Assembly: GCA_016208305.1 (NCBI GenBank)
Contig: JACQYI010000078.1
Location: 310,001 to 374,000, forward strand
Length of the DNA stretch: 64,000 nt
Direction of reading: 5' to 3'
Source: Oscillatoriophycideae cyanobacterium NC_groundwater_1537_Pr4_S-0.65um_50_18
Lineage (GTDB): Bacteria; Cyanobacteriota; Cyanobacteriia; Elainellales; Elainellaceae
Shown here: piece by piece, positions 25,157 through 34,200 of the stretch
How positions within the stretch are numbered: position 1 is the first letter of the stretch
How the letters are laid out: the number at the start of each line of letters is the position of its first letter
Made by a program: the position numbers and the translations under genes
Notes under the pieces: model-generated
Databases searched by the model: none
Told to the model about the DNA's origin: nothing
Seen by the model: the letters and a program-made list of their open reading frames with translations, nothing else

Positions 25157-25166
25157 GCCACCTAAC
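25157..25166 (-). other. Probable upstream boundary of the VOC gene cassette
   Basis: On the reverse strand GTTAGGTGGC occurs about 95 bp upstream of the VOC start and is the exact complement of the left box of the attC-like site after that gene. In integrated cassettes the first bases after the crossover G match the complement of the cassette's own left attC box. Confidence 0.45.
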
Positions 25167-25183
25167 TATTAGTAGACGGAAAG

Positions 25184-25310
25184 TTTCCGCATATCCACTC
25201 TAAATGAGGTGGATCGCCAGATGATTTCTGCATATCACCCCAAATTAGGTGGATCGCAGGAATCTTTCCGTATATTATGCCAATTTAAGGTGGATCGAGA
25301 GAATTTTTCC
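25184..25310. repeat. 41-bp degenerate tandem repeat, three units plus a fragment
   Basis: Units start at 25184, 25225 and 25265 with a truncated one at 25306 (period 40-41). Each begins TTTCYGYATAT and has AGGTGGATCG about 20 bp later, then ends GAAT or a variant. The three units are contiguous with no unique spacer. The core TTAGGTGG resembles the left box of the nearby attC-like site. Confidence 0.8.
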
Positions 25311-25595
25311 GCCGATCTTCAGATGTGTACGGGAAAGTTTGTAGGTATTATTAAGCACATAGTATGTTGCTCTAGTGGATATGTAATTAGGTCACGCATT
25401 TAATCACCGAATTTTACGTTAAGCGAGTCACGAATAACCGAGCCAAGTTTATCCCCGTCATTCTCTCGCCCTTCGCTAACGGCAAATATATGACGGTCTT
25501 GGTGCGGTAACAATTAGGGAGTCTGGAAGCCATAGCACGACTCCTAACTCCCCACTTCCATAACGCAAAAAGCTAGCGATCGCCTTTCCAACGGG

Positions 25596-25741
25596 TTAGA
25601 CCGTGACAAAATCGGCAGCAGTCATCAGGCTGGAGTTCACGCCCGTCACGGTCGCCAGAATAGGGGTGCCCACCTTGATCTGAGTCTTGCTGCGTGCAGA
25701 GAGCCTGCGCCGTCGGTGTTGGTGACGGTGAAGGTTGCCAT
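25596..25741 (-). pseudogene. Remnant of a surface-protein gene: first and last codons fused by an internal loss
   Basis: On the reverse strand AGGAG and an ATG at 25741 begin MATFTVTNTDGAGSL, the usual start of cyanobacterial CSLREA-type/RTX surface proteins. A frame change follows within about 10 codons, and then KVGTPILATVTGVNSSLMTAADFVTV runs to a TAA at 25596, which reads like the extreme C-terminus of the same class. Everything between has been lost. It lies 57 bp after the DUF4347 gene in the same direction. Confidence 0.6.
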
Positions 25742-25797
25742 TAATGAGACTCCTAAAAAATAAGGCAATGATGGGTTGAAAATGGCTTGAGCAGAGG

Positions 25798-28635
25798 CTA
25801 TGCGATCGCCAAGTTGACCAAGCTACCGCTGTACCCCGTTATCTCAATCACCCCATCACTGGCGGCTTGAAACCCAGCGCTACCATTGTTGAGCGCCAAA
25901 AAAGTGCGATCGCCAAAGCTAAAGGTAGCCGCTTGGTTAGCCCCGAAACTGCCCCCCGTAAGCACGCCGCTCAAGCCCGCCTGAGTGAGGCTGGTTACTG
26001 CACCCAGTTCAGCGACATTGGCGGCGCTGACCGTGGTGGGGCCGTCAATGATATCGGTGCCAATTTGCAAGTCTGTGATGCGATCGAAATTGGCTAGCAG
26101 TGAATCACTCAGCGCAAAGCGGAAGGTGTCGGAGCCATTGTCTCCGGTGAGCAGGTCGCCCCCAGCTCCGCCAACTAAGGTGTCGTTGCCGTTGCCGCCC
26201 AGCAGCGTGTCACCGCCCGCGCCGCCGTTGAGGATGTCATCGCCATTGCCACCGTTGAGGGTATCTCGACCCAAGCCACCGTTGAGGGTGTCTCGACCGT
26301 TGCCCCCATTGCGGTTGATGCCAGCTACAGATGCCACATTCACCGTGACCTTACCAATATCTATGAGGCCACCGTCGCTGACGGTGTAATTAAAACTAGC
26401 AGCCCCAGTAAAATCGCTGGTGGGTGTGAACAGAAGGGAACCGCTGTTGATGATACTGATGGTACCGCCATTACCCGCACTCAGGTTAGTGATACTCAGG
26501 GGGTCGCGATCGGGGTCAGAATCATTGCCTAGCAAGGTTGAAAAATTGATGCTGAGGGGCGCATTTTGGCTAGTGTTGAGGACGTCAGGGTTAGCGATCG
26601 GGGCTTCGTTGACGTTGTTCACAGCGATCGTGAGAGACTTTTCATAAGAGGCTCCCTCAGTGTCGGTGGTTTTGACCCGAATGCTGTAGCTGGCATCGGC
26701 CTCGAAGTTAGGCGAAGCATTGATTTTGAGCTGGTTGCCGTCGAGGGTAAAGGCGGCGTTGTCGGTGTCACCTGCACCGGAAACAAACGCATAGGTGAAA
26801 CTGCCACCCTCAGCATCGGTAGTCAAGAGAGTGCCAACAATGGTTCCCGGAACTACGTTTTCATCCACGGTGGTGGCACTAAGCGCCAGATCAGTAGGAG
26901 CAGTGTTCTCCAGCAGGTCATTCACGCCAATGGTGACGATTTCTTCGTAGGACAGCCCGCCCGCATCAGTGGTTTTGACTCGGATGCTGTAGCTGGCATC
27001 GGCCTCGAAGTTAGGCGACACGTTGATTTTGAGCTGGTTGCCGTTCAGGGTGAAGGTGCCATTATCGTCAGCGCCTGTGCCAGAGACGAGCGCATAAGTA
27101 AAGCTGCCGCCTTCGGCATCGGTGGTCGAGAAGGTGCCCACAACGGTTCCCGGAGCCACGTTTTCATCCACGGTGGTGGCACTGAGCGCCAGGTCAGTAG
27201 GAGCGGTGTTAGAAGGAGGAGTGGTGTTAAGCAAGATTGAGACGGTGTCCCTATTAGTGCTTGCGGTCGCCAAATCTGGCCTGCCATCGCCGTTGAAATC
27301 CCCAATTGCTACAGAACTAGGCTGAACGCCCGCTCCAAAACTGATGGCGGGATCAAAGCTCCCAGAACCCGTACCCAACAGCACGGAGACCGTGTTAGAA
27401 CTTTGGTTTGCGGTCACCAGGTCGGCCTTGCCATCGCCATTGAAGTCTCCAATCGCCACACCTTGGGCGTTCGTGCCCACCCCAAAGCTGGTGGCAGCTC
27501 CAAAGCTACCAGACCCCGTGCCCAACAGTACGGAGACCGTATTAGAAGTCTGGTTTGCAGCTACTATATCCGCTATGCCATCGCCATTAAAGTCCCCAAC
27601 CGCCAGGGAAGAGGGAGTATTGCCTGCCGCAAAGCTGGTGGCAGCTCCAAAGCTACCAGACCCCGTGCCCAATTGCACGGAGACGGCGTTGGCACTGGGG
27701 TTTGCGGTTACCAGGTCAACCTTGCCATCGCCGTTGAAATCCCCGATCGTTACAGAAAAGGGGCCAGGAACCGCCGCAAAGTTGGTGGCGGGGCCAAAGC
27801 TGCCAGTCCCCGTGCCCAAGAGCACAGAGACATTGGCGGAATTAATGTTTCCGGTCACCAAATCCGCGATGCCATCGCCATTGAAGTCCCCGATCGCTAC
27901 AGAAGCGGGATCACTGCCCACCCCAAAGCTGGTGGCAGCTCCAAAGCTGCCCGACCCCGTGCCCAAGAGCACAGAGACATTGGCGGAAAACAGGTTTGCG
28001 GTCACCAGATCCGCGATGCCGTCACCATTGAAGTCCCCGATCGCCACTTCACTAGGAGCATCGCTTACCCCCAAGTTGGTGGCGGGGTCAAAGGAGACGA
28101 ACACGCCTGGGTAGGCTTGCAGCACAGTGGGGGCAAAGGCAACCGTAGGGGTGGGGGTGCCCCAGTGTGAGGCTAACTGCCAGGTTCCGCCTCGTTCGGC
28201 ATTGCCTACCACTTGGGCAGATGCGGCGATGCTGGCCTGGGTGAGGCCATGCAGCTTGGAGAGAAATTCTGCTCCGGCATCTCCGGCGGCGACATTGCAC
28301 GCATAGAGGTGGAGTTGGGGGGTGAGAGCTGCGGAAAACCAGGCTTGCAGGTAAGAGGTGTAGTGGGCGAGAGTATCGAGGCTTAGCTGGGTGTTGCCCA
28401 ATTGCAAGCAGCCGGGGGAGCCATGTGCCACCAAGTGAACCGTGCAAATGTGGGGACGGCTTTGCAGGGCGACGGTGATTTGCAACATGCCATCCTGCTG
28501 AGGATCGAGGACAAGCGCTTCGACTCCGGGCTGCACGCCGTTGAGCAGCAGCGCTAGACTATCAACATTGGCATCGATAAAGGCAATAGTCTGCGTAGAC
28601 TGGGGCAAGGCAACAGAACCAGGCATTGACGGCAT
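25798..28635 (-). CDS. DUF4347 surface protein with FG-GAP, cadherin-like and RTX repeats
   Basis: From the ATG at 28635 (GGAG 6 bp before it) the protein has 945 residues; open frame continues to 28764. Order: DUF4347 (about 8-175) with [15 protein letters not shown] and [14 protein letters not shown]; six FG-GAP/VCBS repeats each with GDFNGDGxxDLVT (about 180-480); two cadherin-like repeats ([17 protein letters not shown], to about 670); one big domain starting [11 protein letters not shown] (to about 770); RTX nonapeptides ([20 protein letters not shown] and on); and a C-terminal domain with [16 protein letters not shown] and [20 protein letters not shown], the 'bluetail' type of cyanobacterial surface proteins. 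No signal peptide. His and Cys of a caspase-like site are kept in the DUF4347 part. Confidence 0.85.
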   Translation of the reverse strand: MPSMPGSVALPQSTQTIAFIDANVDSLALLLNGVQPGVEALVLDPQQDGMLQITVALQSRPHICTVHLVAHGSPGCLQLGNTQLSLDTLAHYTSYLQAWFSAALTPQLHLYACNVAAGDAGAEFLSKLHGLTQASIAASAQVVGNAERGGTWQLASHWGTPTPTVAFAPTVLQAYPGVFVSFDPATNLGVSDAPSEVAIGDFNGDGIADLVTANLFSANVSVLLGTGSGSFGAATSFGVGSDPASVAIGDFNGDGIADLVTGNINSANVSVLLGTGTGSFGPATNFAAVPGPFSVTIGDFNGDGKVDLVTANPSANAVSVQLGTGSGSFGAATSFAAGNTPSSLAVGDFNGDGIADIVAANQTSNTVSVLLGTGSGSFGAATSFGVGTNAQGVAIGDFNGDGKADLVTANQSSNTVSVLLGTGSGSFDPAISFGAGVQPSSVAIGDFNGDGRPDLATASTNRDTVSILLNTTPPSNTAPTDLALSATTVDENVAPGTVVGTFSTTDAEGGSFTYALVSGTGADDNGTFTLNGNQLKINVSPNFEADASYSIRVKTTDAGGLSYEEIVTIGVNDLLENTAPTDLALSATTVDENVVPGTIVGTLLTTDAEGGSFTYAFVSGAGDTDNAAFTLDGNQLKINASPNFEADASYSIRVKTTDTEGASYEKSLTIAVNNVNEAPIANPDVLNTSQNAPLSINFSTLLGNDSDPDRDPLSITNLSAGNGGTISIINSGSLLFTPTSDFTGAASFNYTVSDGGLIDIGKVTVNVASVAGINRNGGNGRDTLNGGLGRDTLNGGNGDDILNGGAGGDTLLGGNGNDTLVGGAGGDLLTGDNGSDTFRFALSDSLLANFDRITDLQIGTDIIDGPTTVSAANVAELGAVTSLTQAGLSGVLTGGSFGANQAATFSFGDRTFLALNNGSAGFQAASDGVIEITGYSGSLVNLAIA

Positions 28636-28926
28636 AGAATGCTCCAAAATGTAAGCTTGATGCGATAAATTCATCACAAAATTGGCCGCAGCAATTTGAC
28701 CGGAGTGAATTCCAGTTAAATGTTGCGGCATCCAAGGTTTGACGTTAGCCAAACCCAAGCCCAAAGGCTTAAGTTAAAGAAACAACTTTTCTACATAAAA
28801 TACGTGATTGCACGGAGATACTCAACCCATAGAGTCCAAATCTTTATGTCAGGTTCATCATGAGATACTGGCGAACGACTCTTATGCTGGCTGAACCGAT
28901 CGCACGTCTATTTTGTAAGGGTAGCG

Positions 28927-29549
28927 GGCGTTGCATAACGAGAATATGAAGTCAGAGTGAGACCAGTGCAATGTCCTGCATGTGGCTCAACCAGTATCAG
29001 TAAGAATGACAAGCACAGAGGGAAACAAAATGACCTCTGTAAAGCCTGTCGTCATCAATTTATTGAAACCTATGCCCCGCCTTCTCCGTATTCCGATGAA
29101 TTCAAGCGTGAATGCCTCAAAATGTAGGTCAACGGCATGGGATTTCGAGGCATTGAACGGACTGCCGTTGACCACTTCCGAAAAGGGATCTTAGGGTGGG
29201 TTCTGGGCGACCTAGTGCGGAGACATTTCGACCTTTGGGAGCGATCGTTTCGACTTAGCAATGCTACTTTTATGTCACTGTTCGCGTAGCGTTGCCGAAG
29301 GCATTAGGTTGGAGTGTTTATCCGGGTTTCATTCCAGACGGAGACCCAATTGTGAGCAAGACCTACATGACGCGAGTTAAGGGAGAAAACACGCGATTGC
29401 GGCACGACCTTGCTCGGTTGCATCGCAAGACATTGTGCTATTCCAAATCCGTAGAGATGTTGAAGTACTCGATCCGATTGCTACTGCCCTATCTCAGATT
29501 TAGTGGTGTACCTGTCCCTCAGTGAATCATATTCCTATGCAGCAACGCC
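28927..29549 (+). mobile_element. Decayed IS1-family insertion sequence
   Basis: Terminal inverted repeats are recognisable: GGCGTTGCATAACG at 28927-28940 and, reversed, GGCGTTGCTGCATAGG ending at 29549, both followed inward by AATATGA. Inside, a zinc-ribbon frame from GTG 28966 (QCPACGSTSISKN, then KHRGKQNDLCKACRHQFIE) stops at 29127. After it VNGMGFRGIERTAVDH and GWVLGD follow the IS1 order, broken by frameshifts, and the end is the catalytic C-terminus. No intact transposase and no clear target duplication remain. Confidence 0.8.
28966..29525 (+). pseudogene. IS1-family transposase, broken
   Basis: Three pieces in different frames: an InsA-like zinc ribbon ending at a premature TAG (29125-29127), a middle piece with NGMGFRGIERTAVDHF, and a C-terminal piece (from about 29307) with WSVYPGFIPDGDPIVSK, TRVKGENTRLRHDLARLHRK and LCYSKSVEMLKYSIRLLL. 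The last is the conserved end of cyanobacterial IS1 transposases. Gaps and frame changes make it inactive. Confidence 0.85.
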
Positions 29550-29691
29550 AAAATCCCAATAACCTAGGATCTATCTACCAGATTGGAGAAATAGCAGCAA
29601 GGGTAGAGTAATACGAACATCGACGGTACGTTTATTCGATCGAGCAATGCACCCTACATGCTAAAACAAACTAGAATTCAAGTAAATCTTG

Positions 29692-30087
29692 ATGCAGTCA
29701 GACGTTATGCGCCCAAGGGTTTACTACTTTGAGATTCCCGTCAGTGATTTGGAGCGTGCAATCACATTCTACAGCGCAGTTTTTGGTTGCGAATTCGATC
29801 GCGTTGATGTTGATGGCAACCAAATGGCTAACTTTCCCTCATTAGCGGGAGGATCTGGGGCATCTGGGGCTTTAGCTAAAGGAGATAGCTATATCCCAGG
29901 CTCACAAGGGATTCGAGTTTACTTTGACACCGAGAGCATTGACGAAACGCTTGCTATGGCGGTTGCTGCGGGCGGAAAGGTACTGTATCCCAAAACATCT
30001 ATTGGCGAGCTTGGCTGGGTGGCTGAGTTTGAAGACAGTGAAGGCAATTGCATTGCTCTAAGCCAACCAGTATCAACTGGTATTTAA
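29692..30087 (+). CDS. VOC-family protein (glyoxalase/bleomycin-resistance-like)
   Basis: A 131-residue single-domain VOC protein: RVYYFEIPVSDLERAITFYSA at the start, VFGCEFDRV, GIRVYFDTESIDETLAMAVAAGGKVLYPK, and LGWVAEFEDSEGNCIALSQP at the end, with the Glu of the metal site in DSEGN. The start is uncertain: TTG 29689, ATG 29692 or ATG 29707. The last lies within CAGACGTTATGCGCCC, which looks like the right end of an attC site, suggesting a former cassette gene. TAAAGTCTGG is duplicated over its stop codon. Confidence 0.85.
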   Translation: MQSDVMRPRVYYFEIPVSDLERAITFYSAVFGCEFDRVDVDGNQMANFPSLAGGSGASGALAKGDSYIPGSQGIRVYFDTESIDETLAMAVAAGGKVLYPKTSIGELGWVAEFEDSEGNCIALSQPVSTGI

Positions 30088-30243
30088 AGTCTGGTAAAGT
30101 CTGGGAAGCTGATAAAGCGCGGGTGATCTTGTCCTTCCGATCGAATTTAATCAACCGTAGCTCCACGACAAAACAAGACGATCGCCCTTCTAATCAGCGA
30201 TCGCCTTTGTTGTTCTAAATCAAACTATCTACGCTCTCAAAAA

Positions 30244-30762
30244 TTAAACCTTGGCTTCTAGCGACTTCAGGTACTCGGTGTTCACGCCCGACTCCCGGAT
30301 CAGGGAAACCTTGCCTGTGCGCGCCACTTCCCTTAGTCCAAAGCGATTTAAAACCTGGACGATCGCCACCATTTTGCCCGGATCGCCTACCACTTCTAGC
30401 GTCAAGGAGTCTTCGCCCACATCGACTACTCGCGCTCGAAAGATTTGGGCGAGTTCAATAATTTCAGCCCGGTTAGCGCTAGTGGCATTCACCTTCATCA
30501 GCATCAGCTCTCGCTCGACGCAGGGCACCTCGGTGATGTCTTGCACTTTCAGCACGTTAATCAGCTTGTAGAGCTGTTTCGTCACTTGCTCAATGGCGCG
30601 ATCGTCCCCCGGCACCACCATAGTGATGCGCGAATAACCAATCTGCTCGGCTGGCCCGACCGCTAGGCTTTCAATGTTAAATCCGCGACGGGCAAACAGC
30701 CCCGCGATCCGCGTCAACACCCCAGCTTCATCTTCAACCAAAACGGAAAGCGTATGTTTCAT
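30244..30762 (-). CDS. ilvH: Acetolactate synthase small (regulatory) subunit
   Basis: The 172-residue protein starts [20 protein letters not shown] with the ACT domain ([15 protein letters not shown]), then [19 protein letters not shown] and [19 protein letters not shown], and a second ACT-like C-terminal domain with [15 protein letters not shown]. It gives valine feedback and full activity to the catalytic subunit of branched-chain amino acid synthesis. I prefer the ATG at 30762; an upstream ATG at 30801 adds 13 residues that do not look like the family. Two overlapping hairpins lie in the leader. Confidence 0.95.
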   Translation of the reverse strand: MKHTLSVLVEDEAGVLTRIAGLFARRGFNIESLAVGPAEQIGYSRITMVVPGDDRAIEQVTKQLYKLINVLKVQDITEVPCVERELMLMKVNATSANRAEIIELAQIFRARVVDVGEDSLTLEVVGDPGKMVAIVQVLNRFGLREVARTGKVSLIRESGVNTEYLKSLEAKV

Positions 30763-30883
30763 ATGCGGCCCCAATAATTCCCAGATGGCTCCTTTCGCCA
30801 TAGACCCCTGAGCATAAAATCTCTAGACAAGAGCGGCAATAACCGAGACCTTTGCTAAACTTCATGGTTGTTGGACAAAGCTA

Positions 30884-30916
30884 CCCTTAGGGTTAAGCTA
30901 AGGGAAAACTTAGCTT
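30884..30916 (-). promoter_or_regulatory. Two mutually exclusive hairpins upstream of ilvH
   Basis: CCCTTAG/CTAAGGG (30884-30890 with 30898-30904, 7-nt loop) and AAGCTAAG/CTTAGCTT (30895-30902 with 30909-30916, 6-nt loop) share the same middle arm, so only one can form. They lie about 120-155 nt before the ilvH start on the reverse strand. An attenuator-like switch is possible; no branched-chain-rich leader peptide is seen. Confidence 0.35.
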
Positions 30917-31283
30917 GAAGCACCATTAGCAGCGCTTTCGATCCATTTTAGAAGTCTAGCTATGAATCTTCATTGAGTCAGAGAAGTCAGATTTCTGATC
31001 ATACCGCGACTCGGAGCGGTGGGAGCGTTTTTGTCTGGGGCGATCGCCACGCTTGTGGCCATTCGTTCCTAAGAGGCGGGTTATGTCCTGTGCATCAAAA
31101 ACCTGCGCAGCAGAGGCAGAACCTGGCTTGTCTTGTTAGCACACTTGCCAAATGTTTACCACATAGACTCTATGAAATTACTGTAATTGTTGCATTTCAT
31201 GTGGGTACCCTCAGAGTCAGAGGGTTCATCTTACCTTTCCGTCACGCTTTCCATCCACGAGTTCCATCAACGAGACCTGTGCT
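30917..31283. other. Upstream region of the giant adhesin gene
   Basis: About 370 bp without a gene. It should hold the promoter of the 3004-residue protein. The Shine-Dalgarno sequence before 31284 is weak (CGAGA, 9 bp before). I see no further repeats. Confidence 0.4.
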
Positions 31284-34200
31284 ATGCCCGTTACTCCTAC
31301 CGGCGGCGAACTTCATATCAACACCACCGAAACAGCCGATCAATCGACTGCTTCGGTGCAGGTCACACAGCGGCGACCGATCAAAGCCATCGCAATGGAC
31401 CCCAACGGGGGCTTCGTCGTGGTTTGGTCAAGCCAAGGGCAAGATGAGCCGAGTAGTCCGATTGGCTGGGGGGTTTACGCCCAGCGCTATGATGCAACGG
31501 GCAATAAGCTCGGCACAGAGTTTCTGGTCAACACTCGAATTTCAGGCGATCAGCTCAGCCCCTCGATCGCGATGGATGCCACGGGAAACTTTGCCATTAC
31601 TTGGACAAGTACCCCAGCCAGTCCTGCCGATACCAGTGCGGCTGGCGTGTTTGTACAACGCTATGACAAGGATGGGGTAGCGCAAGGCGGCGAAACGCTG
31701 GTCAATACCTACAAATTTGACAGACAGCAAAACTCCTCGATCGCCATGAATGCGACAGGGGGATACGTCATCACTTGGTCGAGCGAGCTTCAGGACGGAG
31801 ATGGTTGGGGCGTTTATGCCCAGCGATACAACGCTGACGGCAGTCTTAACGGGACAGAGATTGCCGTTAACCCGCGAGCAACAACCGATATTAACGCGGA
31901 TATCGATACCGAGCCTGTCCTGGGTGATCAACAAAGCTCTTCGGTGGCGGTGGCTCCAGACGGCAGCTTTGTCGTGGTTTGGGAGAGCAATGGCCAAGAT
32001 GGAGATGGCTGGGGCATCTATGCCAAACGCTACAGTGCGGCAGGAGAACCTATAGGCAATGAATTCATTGTCAACACCACCACTACCCGCAGCCAGCGTA
32101 ACCCCAGCGTAGCGATCGATACGGACGGCAATTTTGTCGTGAGCTGGACTAGCGATAACGGCTTAACAGAAGGCCAGGAAGTCTATGCCCGTCGCTTTGG
32201 GGCAAATGGCGCACCCCTCACAGCCGAGATTAAGGTTAATGCCAATCCCTTTGGCGATCAGCAATATTCCACCGTCACAATCCTGCCTGTTAGCACCAAC
32301 GTGCCAGCAGGGGGCTTTGCCGTCACCTGGTCTAGCACTTCGGGCGAAGGCACAGGCGGCGGCAACGGTGTTTTTCTCAAGCGCTATAGTTCGTCAGGCG
32401 TGCCGCTAGAGGACGAAATTCAGGTTAACACCTATACGATCGGTGATCAGTTTTTCTCCTCTGCTGCCTCAGATAAAAACGGTAATTTGACGACCGTGTG
32501 GACGAGTCAAAATCAGGATACTGACTCGGCAGGCGGTATTTATGGGCAAAGATTTCTCGCTACGGCCAACATTAACGCGGCTCCGACCAACTTAGCGCTT
32601 GCCCCCGTCAGCGTTGACGAAAATGTTGCCGATGCCACGCCCGTGGGTTCTTTTACCACTACTGACCCTAATCCGGGCGATACCTTTACCTATACGCTGG
32701 TACCGGGAGCAGGCGACACCGACAATGCCGCCTTCTCGATTTCTCCCAGCGGGCAGCTGTTAATCAATGCATCTCCCAACTTTGAGGCAAAAAGCAGCTA
32801 CTCGATCCAGGTCAGAACCACCGATCAGGGCGGTCTGTTTTTTGAGAAATCTCTCAATATCACGATCGAAGATGTCAATGAAGCCTCAACCGATCTCTCC
32901 TTCAGCATTACCAGCGTCAATGAGAATACCCTGGCCAATACCGAGATTGGCACCTTCAGTACGGTTGACCCCGACACAAACGACAGCTTTACCTACACGC
33001 TGGTGGCAGGTGCGGGAGCTACGGATAACGCGAAGTTTTCGATCGCAGGCAACACGCTAACGCTGCTGGAATCGCCTAACTTTGAAACCCAGCCGTCTTA
33101 CTCTATTCGAGTGCGATCGGTCGATCTGGGCGGCTTCGTTGTTGAAAAAGTTGTGACGATCGGCGTTAACAATGTCACAGAATCTCCGACCGATCTGGCG
33201 CTTAACCCAACTGAAATTAATGAAAATCAGCCTGCTGGCTCAGTTGTAGGCACCTTTAGCAGCGTTGACCCGGATGGCCCTGGCAGCTTTACCTATACTC
33301 TGGTGACGGGTATAGGCAGCACCGACAACGCGGCCTTTACAATTTCTCCAACGGGGCAGCTCTTAATCACGGCTTCTCCAGACTACGAAACCCAGTCTGC
33401 TTACGCCATTCGGGTGCGCACTACCGATTCGACCGGGCTATTTTTTGAAAAAGCGCTGGCGATCGTCGTTAAAGATCTGAATGAAGCGCCCACCAATATC
33501 GTCCTTGCGCCAGACAAGATTGACGAAAACGTCCCTGCTAACTCGCTCGTTGGCAACCTTGCCAGCACTGACCCTGATAGTGGCAACACTTTCGAGTATG
33601 CCTTGGTGACGGGAGCAGGCGATACCGACAATGCGGCTTTTACCCTCTCTACGGCTGGTGCACTTAGCATCGTCAGCTCGCCTGATTTTGAAACTAAGGC
33701 AACCTACTCGATTCGGGTGCGCACCACAGATCAGAATGGGCTGCCATTTGACAAAATTCTAACGGTCGGCATTAACAATTTAACGGAAGCCCCCGGCAAT
33801 GTGGCTCCGACCGATCTCAACCTAGCGCCTGCCAGCATCGCCGAAAACACGGGTGACAATGCTGCGATCGGCACCTTCACCAGCGCCGATGTCAACGCAG
33901 GTGACACCTTTACCTATACCCTGGTGACGGGAGCGGGTGACACTGACAATGCTGCTTTTACCATTGTTGGTGACCAACTTCAAATCATCAGCTCGCCTGA
34001 CTTTGAAGCCAAAAATAGCTACTCCATTCGAGTTAGAAGTCGGGATGCGGGTGGACTTAGTTTTGACAAAGCTCTGACCGTCACCATCACAGGGGTTAAT
34101 GAAAAACCGACCGATATCGGCCTCAGCAGCCTTACCGTTCCTGAGAATGTGCTAGATGCTTCGCCCGTGGGCACCTTCACCACTACTGACCCCGACACAG

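Noticed and set aside
25184-25310. CRISPR array
   Set aside because: The units are contiguous and similar along their whole length; there are no unique spacers and no cas genes nearby.
26566-28170. Long open frames on the + strand opposite the DUF4347/FG-GAP gene
   Set aside because: They mirror the repetitive minus-strand gene; their repeats follow the codon pattern of that gene and they lack ribosome sites.
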